From contig NC_015635.1 in assembly GCF_000270245.1 (NCBI RefSeq), positions 4,278,001 through 4,342,000 on the forward strand: a stretch of DNA of 64,000 bases. The letters are read 5' to 3'. Source of the DNA: Microlunatus phosphovorus NM-1 (GTDB lineage Bacteria > Actinomycetota > Actinomycetes > Propionibacteriales > Propionibacteriaceae). The notes beneath the pieces were generated by a model, which was not told where the DNA came from, did no database searches, and saw only the letters and a program-made list of their open reading frames with translations. This document shows, piece after piece, positions 35,313 to 43,643 of this stretch. Position 1 is the stretch's first letter; every line of letters begins with the position of its first letter. The translations under genes and the position numbers were made by a program.

Positions 35313-36368
35313 ATGAGTCAGGGACAGGCACTGGCCGCCGGCTTCTATCGCGACGTGGTAGCTGGTCTGGTGGACGTACCGCACGCGGCCGCCCTGGTCG
35401 GCGAAGGCTCGGAGGTCTTGGGTTTCGACGACGGCCAGTCGACCGATCATGCTTGGGGACCGCGGCTGCACGTCTTCGTCAAGGCCGATGTGGTTGAGGA
35501 GACCACTCGCCGCATCGATGACGGTCTGCCTGATATCTACCAGTCAGTGCCGGTCCGGTTCTACGCCTGGCAAGACCAGCGGGTACGTCACCACGTAGCG
35601 GTCACCACCGTTGAGGAATGGGTGCAGTCCGAGCTCGGCGGTCCCGCGCCCACCGGCAGCGCATCGTGGCTCGGTATGCCGCAGCAACGGCTACTCCAGG
35701 TGACCGCCGGGGTGGTGTTCCACGACGACAGAGGCGACCTCACCCGGGTACGACATCAGCTCACCTACTACCCGGATGACGTCTGGTGGTGGATGCAGGC
35801 CAGCCAGTGGCAGCTCATCGCGAGCGCGGAGGCTCTGCCCGGTCGGCTCGCCGGGGCCGGCGACTCCCGAGGCGCCCAGATGATCGCTGCCCTCCTCGTA
35901 CGTCTTCTGATGGAGCTCACCTTCTTGCAGCGACGCCGGTACTGGCCCTACCTGAAATGGCTCAGCACAGCGTTCGCTCAACTCGAAGGGACCGAGCAAC
36001 TCGGCCCATTGCTTGACCAGTTGATGGGCGCCCGGACTCCGCAAGACCGCGAGGCTGCGCTTGTCGCATCCCTGGTGATAGCAGCCGCTGAGCACAACCG
36101 CCTCGACTCGGAACAGCCACTCGATCCAACCTGCAAGCCGTTCGAGGTCGGCATCAACGATGCCCGCCGGCCATACCGAGTGCTCAATGCCGAACGGTTT
36201 GCACAGGCCTGTCTCCGCAAGGTCTCGGACTCAGAGCTGCGTCAGCTGGCCCCGGTCGGAGCCATCGACCAACTGACCCATTCCAGCGACCAACTGACCA
36301 ACTTCAGCCGATGGCCTTCGTCCCTCGCGAGGGTCTACGACGATCTCCTCAAGCACTCGCAGCGCTGA
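35313..36368 (+). CDS. DUF4037 protein, nucleotidyltransferase-like
   Basis: A 351-residue protein of the DUF4037 group. Near residue 30 the nucleotidyltransferase-like motif reads GEGSEVLGFDDGQSTDHAWG followed by PRLHVFV, in which a Gly-Ser and spaced acidic residues would hold metal and nucleotide. The rest is helical with a tryptophan-rich centre (YYPDDVWWWMQASQWQLI). Related genes are often found with antibiotic-modifying enzymes; the reaction is unproven. ATG start at good context. Confidence 0.8.
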   Translation: MSQGQALAAGFYRDVVAGLVDVPHAAALVGEGSEVLGFDDGQSTDHAWGPRLHVFVKADVVEETTRRIDDGLPDIYQSVPVRFYAWQDQRVRHHVAVTTVEEWVQSELGGPAPTGSASWLGMPQQRLLQVTAGVVFHDDRGDLTRVRHQLTYYPDDVWWWMQASQWQLIASAEALPGRLAGAGDSRGAQMIAALLVRLLMELTFLQRRRYWPYLKWLSTAFAQLEGTEQLGPLLDQLMGARTPQDREAALVASLVIAAAEHNRLDSEQPLDPTCKPFEVGINDARRPYRVLNAERFAQACLRKVSDSELRQLAPVGAIDQLTHSSDQLTNFSRWPSSLARVYDDLLKHSQR

Positions 36369-36433
36369 AGACCCGCGATTTGGACCAAGGTCCGAGTCGG
36401 CGCGACACTGGCTCCCGGCCCAAGTGTGCGGTC

Positions 36434-36462
36434 GCTCACTGGTGCGCCAGGGTTGCTTCGTC
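36434..36462. repeat. ACTGGTGC-GTTGCT motif, single copy beside IS30
   Basis: GCTCACTGGTGCGCCAGGGT followed by TGCTTCG matches the plus-strand half of the pair near 16.1 kb at nearly every base. A minus-strand copy lies just beyond the other end of the IS30 element (37812-37840), so the element may have inserted into a pair like that at 16.1 kb. Confidence 0.5.
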
Positions 36463-36482
36463 GCAGGCGGTCTCAAGGAGTG

Positions 36483-37795
36483 GACGCAACGATACAAGTA
36501 ACATTACCATATTCCCTTACAGGGTTGGGAATTAGGCGGCCCGCAGCGTGTCGTAGAAGACCTCCCGAGGGGTCTTCCAGCCCAGCACCTTGCGGGGCCG
36601 GTCGTTGATCTCGGCGGCCACGAAGGCCAGCTCCTCGGGGTCATGGACCGACAGATCGGTGCCCTTCGGGAAGTACTGACGCAGCAGCCCGTTGTGGTTC
36701 TCGTTGGTCGGTCGCTGCCACGGCGAGGCCGGGTCGCAGAAGAAGATCTTGACGTCGGCGTCGATGGCGAGCTGGGCATGGTTGGCCATCTCGATGCCCT
36801 GGTCCCAGGTCAGGGTCTGGGCCTTCAGCTGGTCGGGCAGCTGCTTGAGCTGGGCGGCGACCGCGGCCGCGACCGAGGCCGCGGTGTGATCGGTCGGCAG
36901 ATGCGCCAACAGCATGAACCGGGACCGCCGCTCCACAATGGTCGCGATCGCCGAGCCGTTGTGCGCACCCAGGATCAGGTCGCCCTCCCAATGGCCCGGC
37001 ACCGCCCGATCCTCCGCCGCCGGCGGCCGCTCACTGATCGAGACCCCACCACACCGCGGCGTCGCCTCGACCCTAGGCCGGCGAGGCTTCCGCAGCTGCC
37101 GGCCGGTCCGCAAACACTTGGTGAGCTCCCTAGCCAACGCCCCTTTGCCCTGAATATAGAGGCCTCGATACACCGTCTCGTGCGACACCCACATCTCCGC
37201 ATCGTCGGGGAAGGCGACCTTCAGCCGGGCAGCGATCTGCTGCGGACTGTGCCGCTTCTTCAACCGAGTCTGCACCTCCGCCCGCAACCGCGGACACGAC
37301 GCCAGCTTCGACGTCTTCGGCCGCCGCCGACCAGCCTCGGCCCGCGCATCAGCCTTCGCCGGGCAATAGTTCAACACCCGCGGCAGACGACCCCACCACG
37401 CGGCGTCTCCCGGCCGACCGGCTCGGCCCGCGGCCGCGTCGGCCGGACCTTGTACAAGTCCAGCTCCCGCGTCACCGTCGATGTCGACCGACCCAACCCA
37501 CGAGCAATCTGGGCATAACTGTTCCCCAACTGCAAACCCGCGAAGATCTCGATCCGCTCCGGCAACGTCAGATAACGCGACGACTCAGACGGCTCGCTCA
37601 ACGACATCGGAGGCATCCCGCCAGCCTCACGGAACCACCGCCGCCCCGCCGACGCCGACACGCCCGCACGAACCGCCGCCTCCTCCCGCGACAACCCAGC
37701 CCGGACACCCAACCAAAACACCCGACGAACAGCCCGACGAACCGGCAACCCACCAGTAGACATAAGCCCCTTCTCTCAAGACCTGGGGTTGCGTC
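36483..37795 (-). mobile_element. IS30-family insertion sequence (ends approximate)
   Basis: Short inverted repeats GACGCAAC at both ends bracket an IS30 transposase. No target duplication could be fixed, so the boundaries are approximate. The transposase carries a frame change and the element is probably unable to move itself. Confidence 0.65.
36532..37763 (-). pseudogene. IS30-family transposase, frameshifted
   Basis: The N-terminal frame has the helix-turn-helix domain (LTLPERIEIFAGLQLGNSYA, then QIARGLGRSTSTVTREL). The catalytic frame carries HWEGDLILGAHNGSAIATIV (first Asp), AQTLTWDQGIEMANH (second Asp) and PWQRPTNENHNGLLRQYFPK (Glu), all typical of IS30. The two frames overlap at 37371-37377, and the region between REL and YCPAKADARAEAG is out of register, so the product is interrupted. 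Programmed frameshifting cannot be ruled out. Confidence 0.85.
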
Positions 37796-37875
37796 GATCC
37801 TGTGAGCCCGCGCGAAATCAAGCAGCAACAGGGCACCAGTCGATGGAGCTGGTCGACGGTCGGGCGACATCCAGA

Positions 37876-38493
37876 TCAGCAATCGCTCTGATCATCGCTG
37901 GCGGTGAACTCGACAGGAGCCTTGCCCGACACTCGAAGGCTGTATTCCCCGGAATCGCGGCTTGATGACACGACTGCGACATTCGGTCCTTCCGCGCTCA
38001 CGGTGGAGTCCTTGGGCATCCTGAGCAGATATCCATCTGGAACGAGCACGACATCGAGTCGGCAGTTCACCTGCGTGGCGCTCACGCTCATCCAGTCAAC
38101 GTCGCTTGCCGCAACGAACCGTCTGCCGGATAGGCAGTCGCCCGTGGCGCGCTGCGCAGCCTGGTCAATGGCGACCAGGCAAGCACTGGACTGCGTGCCG
38201 GCTATGAAACCTGGACCCCTGGGGTGGCGACTGCCAGACGGGCCGAATCGACAGGTGCCGTCCGCATCTGAGCAGCGGCCCATGCCGGTAGCAGATCCCG
38301 ATCAGTCTTCGGCTGGTCAAGAACCGAGACTCTCACCGGTCGCCGCCAGTCATCGACAGCCTCGTGAACGAGGGCCTCGCGGTAGTTGACGGAGGAGCTG
38401 CAGCCGGCCGTTGAGCCAAGTCACGATTCAGCGCCGAAATGGACCCGGAAACGAACACCAGCGCCGCGGCGGCCAGCACGACGAGCATCGAGC
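37876..38493 (-). pseudogene. Membrane-anchored secreted protein, remainder after IS3 insertion
   Basis: The part next to the IS3 end encodes a signal-anchor helix (SMLVVLAAAALVFVSGSIS) continuing from the 5' piece on the other side of the element; that frame stops at 38333. Further protein-like sequence lies in other frames (REALVHEAVDDWRRPVRVSV), and a 135-codon frame from 38283 ends EYSLRVSGKAPVEFTASD. The original gene probably encoded an anchor plus an exported beta-rich domain and has since acquired frameshifts. The 135-codon frame could be a separate gene. Confidence 0.55.
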
Positions 38494-38528
38494 GGGGCCT
38501 ACCCCCGGTTCTTGGACACGGGGGTTGA

Positions 38529-39434
38529 TTACGCAGCGGTTGGGAGCGTAGCGGCCCAGCGGGCCTCGTAGGTGGACGGGGACTGGTATCGGCACCAGGA
38601 GTGGCGCCGCTTGGTGTTGTAGCGGGTCAGCCACCTGAAGAGCTGCCGGCGGCAGATGAGCTCGTCGGGCCAGCAGGCGGCGTCTTGGAGGACCTCTCGT
38701 TTGAGGGTGGCGTTGAACGACTCCGCGAGCGCGTTGTCGGCCGACGTGCCCACGGCACCCATCGACTGGGTCACGCCGAGGCGCGCGCAGAGCTTGGCGT
38801 AGTCCTTCGAGGTGTAGACCGACCCGTGGTCGCTGTGGAAGATGGCCCCTGCCAGCCCACCTGAGCCGCCGCGGGTCGCAGCTGCTGCGGTGAGGGCGTC
38901 CTCGACGAGGCTGGTGCGCATGTGGTCCGCGACCGCCCAGCCGGCGAGCCGTCTGCTGTAGCAGTCGATGACGGTGGCCAGGTACAGGTTCGTCCCGTCG
39001 GCCAGCGGCAGGTAGGTGATGTCGCCGACATAGCGTCGCCCCGGCGCATCCGCGGTGAAGTCCCGCTTCAGCAGGTCGGGGATCAACTGATCCGACGGTT
39101 CGGGAATCGTGGTCCGCACACGGCGCTTCTTGACGTAGCCGGCTATCCCAGCCGCACGCATGACCCGCGCGACGCGTTTGTGGTTGACCCGCTCCCCGGC
39201 AGGGACACCGTCGTTGAGCTCCGCGGTCACCCGTGGCGCGCCGACGGTGTTGTCGGCCTCGTGGATCACCCGGATCCGTTCGGCCAACTCCGCATCCGCG
39301 GCAGCACGGTCGGTACGGGCTGGCGCTCCAGCCTTCCAGGCGTAGTAGGAGGAGCGCTCGATCTCGACGAGTGCACACAGTCGCTTCACCTCGAAGGTGG
39401 CGGAGTTGTCGGCGACGAACTGGAAGCGACTCAC
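38529..39434 (-). CDS. IS3-family transposase OrfB (integrase core)
   Basis: A 301-residue rve-type catalytic subunit. Catalytic residues are seen in RRYVGDITYLPLADG (Asp), GAIFHSDHGSVYTSKDY (Asp) and DNALAESFNATLKRE (Glu). The N-terminus begins after the overlap with orfA (GTGA), so a fusion protein may form by frameshifting or the two may be coupled. The HTH_21-like segment IRVIHEADNTVGAPRVTAEL precedes the core. Confidence 0.93.
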   Translation of the reverse strand: MSRFQFVADNSATFEVKRLCALVEIERSSYYAWKAGAPARTDRAAADAELAERIRVIHEADNTVGAPRVTAELNDGVPAGERVNHKRVARVMRAAGIAGYVKKRRVRTTIPEPSDQLIPDLLKRDFTADAPGRRYVGDITYLPLADGTNLYLATVIDCYSRRLAGWAVADHMRTSLVEDALTAAAATRGGSGGLAGAIFHSDHGSVYTSKDYAKLCARLGVTQSMGAVGTSADNALAESFNATLKREVLQDAACWPDELICRRQLFRWLTRYNTKRRHSWCRYQSPSTYEARWAATLPTAA

Positions 39435-39799
39435 CAGCGCGTCTCCCCGGCGAAATACTTGGCCGCCCGCTGGAGGATCTCCCGCTCGGTGGTCAACTTC
39501 GTCGTCTCTGCCCGCAGGGCCGCGTTCTCTGTTTCGAGCCGCGCGATCCGCTGTTCCTGTGTCTCATCGACAGGCCCTGACGGAGGCGTCATCGGCGGCT
39601 TGGCGTGCAGTGGGCTGGAGGTCAGCGTCCCGTCGGCGGCGGTCTTCTTGCCGGTCCCGTACGCCTCGAGCCAGTGCCGCAGCGTGCCACGCACGATGCC
39701 CAGGTCCTCAGCAATGCCGCGGACCGTGGCCCCCGGTGTGGACTCATACAAGTCGACGGCCTGACGACGGAACTCCTCGGAGTAGTTCTTCCTGGCCAT
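39431..39799 (-). CDS. IS3-family transposase OrfA (HTH and leucine zipper)
   Basis: A 122-residue DNA-binding subunit: NYSEEFRRQAVDLYESTPGA and VRGIAEDLGIVRGTLRHWLE form the helix-turn-helix, and the coiled coil RIARLETENAALRAETTKL is typical of IS3 OrfA. ATG start close to the right terminal repeat. Confidence 0.93.
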   Translation of the reverse strand: MARKNYSEEFRRQAVDLYESTPGATVRGIAEDLGIVRGTLRHWLEAYGTGKKTAADGTLTSSPLHAKPPMTPPSGPVDETQEQRIARLETENAALRAETTKLTTEREILQRAAKYFAGETRW

Positions 39800-39878
39800 G
39801 ATTCTCGGATCATCTCGCTCACTCCCTGCCCATCACGGGTGCGGGATTCGGCGTGTCCAAGAACTGGGGTCAGGCCCC

Positions 39879-39960
39879 AGCGGAGCAGTTGCCGTCGCTG
39901 TCGCGGGCTCAGTTCCGCAGGACCAGCCTCAAGGCGGTCAATGTCCGGATCAATGGCCAC
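39879..39960 (-). pseudogene. 5' piece of the gene split by the IS3 element
   Basis: From GTG at 39960 the frame reads VAIDPDIDRLEAGPAELSPR, then QRRQLLR, a basic cytoplasmic arm that joins the hydrophobic anchor SMLVVLAAAALVF beyond the element when it and one AGC copy are removed. The frame is open a further 24 codons upstream to a TTG, so the true start is uncertain. Confidence 0.65.
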
Positions 39961-40181
39961 AAGTCCATTCTTGCCGACTCTCGGTCCAGTGCGATGAGCC
40001 ACCTCAGCACTGCCCCGGGAGATCCGTGACAAACGCGTGGCTCAACGGCCTCCCATGCCGCGACACGCCGGACTGCGTCGATTGAGCCGCAGGTATGGCA
40101 CAGATTCGGCATGGCTACAGATCTCGCGCCGAGGTCGCGGTCGGCACCGCCTACCGGCGACCAGTTCCATCGACCGGAGCC

Positions 40182-40694
40182 CTAGTCGTCCTCCAGGAGC
40201 TTGCCCATCACCTGACCGGTTGGCGACTGCTTACCCAGACGACGCCAGCCACGGCTGAGGTACAGGCGTACGGCTGCGCTGGTCGCGTCGTCATCGGTGC
40301 CGAGCAACGCGCGCTTGTGCGGCAGCCCGGCTAGGAGCAGGTCATGCAGCCTGCCGCCGACACCCTGCCCACGCACGCTGGGAAGCACCGCAAGCTCGAC
40401 GAACTCGAAGTGCCCGCCAACCCACTCCTGCACCGCAGGGCCGAGCTTGTCGAGGATGAAGTCAGACCAGTACTGGCCCGGTTGCCCCGTGTAGCCCCAA
40501 CTGAATCCGACCAGGCGGTCATCGTCGTAGGCAGTCGCCAAGCGGAAGTCCGCACGGGCCCGGTGCCGGTCCCACACCGTGTCTTGCCATACGGAGGCGT
40601 CGCCGACCCTCCCGAAGGTCTCGTTCCAAACGTGGAGAACGCCCTCCCGATGCTCGGCAGCCGCGTCGCTATTGTGGAGCGCAATGTGGACCAT
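40182..40694 (-). CDS. GNAT family N-acetyltransferase
   Basis: A 170-residue acetyltransferase. FVELAVLPSVRGQGVGGRLH near residue 105 is the acetyl-CoA motif A, and DATSAAVRLYLSRGWRRLGK the closing segment. ATG at MVHIALHNSD starts shortly before the fold; an upstream in-frame start would add 15 arginine-rich residues. The acceptor is unknown. Confidence 0.86.
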   Translation of the reverse strand: MVHIALHNSDAAAEHREGVLHVWNETFGRVGDASVWQDTVWDRHRARADFRLATAYDDDRLVGFSWGYTGQPGQYWSDFILDKLGPAVQEWVGGHFEFVELAVLPSVRGQGVGGRLHDLLLAGLPHKRALLGTDDDATSAAVRLYLSRGWRRLGKQSPTGQVMGKLLEDD

Positions 40695-40871
40695 CGCCCC
40701 ATTGTGGCGGCCGGTTCGGACGAGCCTCGCAGCGAGCACACCAGCGACCGTTGAAGCCTCTGGTCGCGGCGTTCCGCCTCCGTTGGTCCGGCCCGTTGAC
40801 CCCCGGCTCGGGTACGAGGGTCAACGGACCGCGGATCGGTCAGCGGTGTCGTGATGACACCGATCGGTCGA

Positions 40872-41942
40872 TCATCCGTCGATGCTGACCGCCTCACAGC
40901 CGACGGTCAGGTCCGGATCGGCGGCACTGCGGACACAGGTGTCGTTGCCGTCCTCGCCGGCGATCTGGTCTTTGGCGCCATCGGCGTTCGGGAGGGAGGT
41001 GAACAGGTTAAACACGTTCCCACCGAGGATGTCGTCACCGTCACCGCCGACAACGATGTCCTTGCCCTTGCCGCCGAAGATGAGATCATTCCCACCCCTG
41101 CCGAGCAGGTTGTTGTCGCCCTCGTTGCCGTTGAGGATGTCGTCGCCTTCGCCGCCCATGACGTTCTCGACACCCGTGAGGATGCTGTCGCCCTCGCCGC
41201 TCTCACCATTGTCCGCTGCCGTGGACGACAGGTTGACGAACACCGGGTTCGAGCGGGTGTTGTAGAGCACGATGTCGAGCTTGCCGGGGCCGCCGTCGAG
41301 CTGATCGGCACCGGATCCGCCGTCGAGATCGTCGGAGTCGCCGTCGCCACCGAACAGCTTGTCGTTCCCGTCGCCGCCGAACAGGTTGTCGTCACGGCCC
41401 GGCCCGCCCTCGAGAGTGTCGTCGCCGCCGCCGCCCTTCAGCGTGTCGGTATTGTCACCGCCCCGCAATACGTCGTTGCCGGTCGAGCCGTTGATCTCGT
41501 CGAGGCCGGGGCCGCCGTTCACCACGTCGTTCCCAGGGCCTGCATTGACGATCATCGGGATGGCCGCACCGGTCCCGTGGGCGATCAGATCGTCGCCGCT
41601 GAGGCCGAAGATACTGATCTTCTTCACCTGTCCGTTGACCAACGGCAGGTCGCACAAGGCCCGGGTCGGGTCGCCAACGACGGCGACACAGCCAGCCCCA
41701 ACGCTGATGGGCTTGTCGGCGTCGAAATGGACCTTCGGAGCGCTTTCCGTGCCAGCCCGGGTGAAGACGATCTTGTCCGCACCATCGGTACCGACGAACT
41801 TGACCCCCACCGACGGCGAGGAACTGACCGTGGCGACCGCGGCCGCCTGAGCTGTCGACACCGGCAACATGGCCAAGGCGGCGGCCGTCGCTGCCACACC
41901 GGTAAGCAGACCACGTACCAGGGTCTGTGTCTGAAACTGCAT
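40872..41942 (-). CDS. Secreted RTX-like calcium-binding repeat protein
   Basis: A 356-residue exported protein. An N-terminal signal peptide (TLVRGLLTGVAATAAALAML, cleavage after TAQA) is followed by a short beta domain and then about eight nonapeptide repeats of the GGxGxDxLx type (for example GGGGDDTLEGGPGRD, FGGDGNDKLFGGDGD, GGEGDDILNGNEG and GGDGDDILGG), which form calcium-binding parallel beta rolls. Two cysteines near the C-terminus (DTCVRS, VGCEAV) may be bridged. No hydrolase or adhesin domain is fused. ATG follows AAGGGAT. Confidence 0.88.
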   Translation of the reverse strand: MQFQTQTLVRGLLTGVAATAAALAMLPVSTAQAAAVATVSSSPSVGVKFVGTDGADKIVFTRAGTESAPKVHFDADKPISVGAGCVAVVGDPTRALCDLPLVNGQVKKISIFGLSGDDLIAHGTGAAIPMIVNAGPGNDVVNGGPGLDEINGSTGNDVLRGGDNTDTLKGGGGDDTLEGGPGRDDNLFGGDGNDKLFGGDGDSDDLDGGSGADQLDGGPGKLDIVLYNTRSNPVFVNLSSTAADNGESGEGDSILTGVENVMGGEGDDILNGNEGDNNLLGRGGNDLIFGGKGKDIVVGGDGDDILGGNVFNLFTSLPNADGAKDQIAGEDGNDTCVRSAADPDLTVGCEAVSIDG

Positions 41943-42036
41943 GAGGGAGATCCCTTCGTGCTGGACAGCCCGGTTGGCTGTCGAGATGCACGTTGAGAGG
42001 CCGGTCTCTCCAAACGCGGACTCAGTAGTGCTACCG

Positions 42037-42285
42037 ATGTTCGCCGCGGCCACTACGGAGCCCTGCGACTACAGGTATGGCTTTCGACAGTCGGCGCAGG
42101 GACGGGGCCCGCTCCCGGCGGTCGTCCTCCTGCTGTTCGCCAGCGCGCTGGCCCTGCCTAGTGCCGAGCCGGCCTGGCTGCGGATCATCGTGAACACGGC
42201 CGTCACCGCCGGCTTGAGCCTGACAGCCGCCGTGGGCATTGCTGTTCGCCCAGTCCAAGCGGCGTCTTCGAGAGACGGATCCTAG
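42037..42285 (+). CDS. Small membrane protein, uncertain
   Basis: An 82-codon frame with two hydrophobic segments (LPAVVLLLFASALALPS and RIIVNTAVTAGLSLTAAVGI) and a short polar tail. It could be the end of a larger membrane protein that has been lost, or a small real gene. It is divergent from the RTX-like gene. The remaining gap to 42.35 kb holds nothing recognisable. Confidence 0.35.
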   Translation: MFAAATTEPCDYRYGFRQSAQGRGPLPAVVLLLFASALALPSAEPAWLRIIVNTAVTAGLSLTAAVGIAVRPVQAASSRDGS

Positions 42286-42351
42286 GGCTAACGGACTCGC
42301 CTGCAGAGGGCCCAGGCCGGCACCCCGAGCGGCGCATCGATCACCCTGGCG

Positions 42352-42427
42352 AGAACTGGTTCAACGAATCGGCCACTAGCTGAAGGTTCGTCACCGATGT
42401 CGGTGACGAGCCTTCACCTTGTCCTGG
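42352..42427. repeat. 75-bp duplicated segment with CCGATGTCGG hairpin, copy 1
   Basis: AACTGGTTCAACGAATCGGC begins a segment almost identical to one at 43504-43572. Inside, GAAGGTTCGTCACCGA (42382-42397) pairs with TCGGTGACGAGCCTTC (42400-42415) across a 2-base loop with one mismatch. It lies just after the stop of the GNAT gene and can act as its terminator. Confidence 0.75.
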
Positions 42428-42450
42428 GCAGCATCGCTTTGCGCTCGGTG

Positions 42451-43383
42451 TCATCGACGGTGGAGCGTGGTGCTGCGGGTGAACGGCGCGAACCCGGCTC
42501 TCCGGTACGCGCGGTAGGGCGCCGGGTACGTCTCGGAGGGCCCAGTGTTAATGAAGACATCATGGCCGCCCAATCGGGAGACCCGTCGTGCGACCTCGGC
42601 GCACAAGGCGAGGGACAGGCCCCTTCGGCGGTAGGCCGGCACGACGCCAAGGGGCTCGATCTCTGCCCACCCGGTGGCGGGATCCAGCCAGCCGATGCAG
42701 CAGCCCGCGAGTGATCCGTCCGGAGCGACGGCGACAAGGTCGAGGCTGCTGTCGTACAGGCCCATGGATCGCACCCGGCGATAGGTCTCCACGGTGAACG
42801 AGCTGGTCCAGGATTCATCCATGTCCGGGCGATGGTCCGGGTGGAAGGGCAGGTCGGCCGGTCGCCAGGCGGAGCGATGCACAGCGACACGGTCGTCCTC
42901 CTCGTCGGGACGCATATGGCGAATGGTGAAGCCGCCCGGGGACTCGGCCATCAGCTGGTCGGCGCGGGCGTGGAGCCCCGGCTGGCCCATCCGGTAGTAG
43001 CCAAAAGGAGGAGACACCGGTTCGAGCCCGACGGCTTTCAAGTCGTCGACCGTGTCTTGGTCGAACGCGTCGACGGTGAGCTCTGGGCCATCGGCGGTGC
43101 CGATCAGCCACTCAATGAGGTCGGAACGCACGTCTGATCTCCCTGCCGCGACCTGCAGCGCCAGCGACCCCGGCTGAGTTACGCCGGCCCATCCCAGCAG
43201 TTCTCCATCGACACCGTCGACCAGGACGATCTTCTCCGCCAACTGATCAGTCGCCTGGGACCAGCCCAATCCACCCGGGTGCAGCCCGCCTGGCCAACAC
43301 CGACTCGCCAGAGCCTGCATGGCCAAGGTGTCCGCGGCACCGGACCACGCTCGCAAACCAGAACTCACTCGACGATCGTTCAT
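42451..43383 (-). CDS. Double-domain GNAT acetyltransferase
   Basis: A 310-residue protein. The C-terminal GNAT domain is intact: AEIEPLGVVPAYRRRGLSLA near residue 235 is motif A and TYPAPYRAYRRAGFAPF near residue 285 is the end of the fold. The N-terminal half (WPGGLHPGGLGWSQATDQLA and a degenerate strand order) is a reduced first GNAT module. Whether both bind acetyl-CoA is not evident. It is bracketed by two copies of a 75-bp repeat. Confidence 0.84.
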   Translation of the reverse strand: MNDRRVSSGLRAWSGAADTLAMQALASRCWPGGLHPGGLGWSQATDQLAEKIVLVDGVDGELLGWAGVTQPGSLALQVAAGRSDVRSDLIEWLIGTADGPELTVDAFDQDTVDDLKAVGLEPVSPPFGYYRMGQPGLHARADQLMAESPGGFTIRHMRPDEEDDRVAVHRSAWRPADLPFHPDHRPDMDESWTSSFTVETYRRVRSMGLYDSSLDLVAVAPDGSLAGCCIGWLDPATGWAEIEPLGVVPAYRRRGLSLALCAEVARRVSRLGGHDVFINTGPSETYPAPYRAYRRAGFAPFTRSTTLHRR

Positions 43384-43442
43384 GACTGCGACCGGTTCCG
43401 CACCTCGTTTCCTGTCCGTCAGCGTTTCGACCTCATCGATCG

Positions 43443-43508
43443 GTGTGCAACGTCCTGTCGGCCCGGCAGTTCTACGAACGGCTCGGCTTCACCTCGGTGG
43501 GGAACTGG
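43443..43508 (+). pseudogene. GNAT C-terminal remnant
   Basis: About 20 codons read VLSARQFYERLGFTSVGNW, the characteristic last helix and strand of a GNAT protein. No upstream fold is present in this frame. It ends at the second 75-bp repeat copy. Confidence 0.5.
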
Positions 43509-43572
43509 TCAACGAATCGACCACTAGCTGAAGGCTCGTCACCGATGTCGGTGACGAGCCTTCACCTTGTTC
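43504..43572. repeat. 75-bp duplicated segment with CCGATGTCGG hairpin, copy 2
   Basis: AACTGGTCAACGAATCGACC begins the segment; the hairpin arms GAAGGCTCGTCACCGA (43530-43545) and TCGGTGACGAGCCTTC (43548-43563) are perfectly complementary. It follows the stop of the oxidoreductase gene on the minus strand and is a suitable terminator. The GNAT gene between the two copies could be lost by recombination. Confidence 0.75.
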
Positions 43573-43643
43573 CTGATCTCCCGCCTCGACCCGCTCTGAC
43601 AGCCGTCGGCCTGGCCGGACCCTCCACCGACTGCTCGGTCCAG

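Larger units (their letters stand above)
38494..39878 (-). mobile_element. IS3-family insertion sequence, complete
   Basis: A 1385-bp element. Both ends read GGGGCCT, then a CCCC tract, then GTTCTTGGACACG inward. The target duplication is AGC (38491-38493 and 39879-39881), 3 bp as expected for IS3. It contains intact orfA and orfB with a 4-bp overlap and may be mobile. Confidence 0.88.

Noticed and set aside
36483-40032. Composite transposon formed by IS30 and IS3
   Set aside because: The two elements are of different families with unrelated ends, so they cannot mobilise the DNA between them together.
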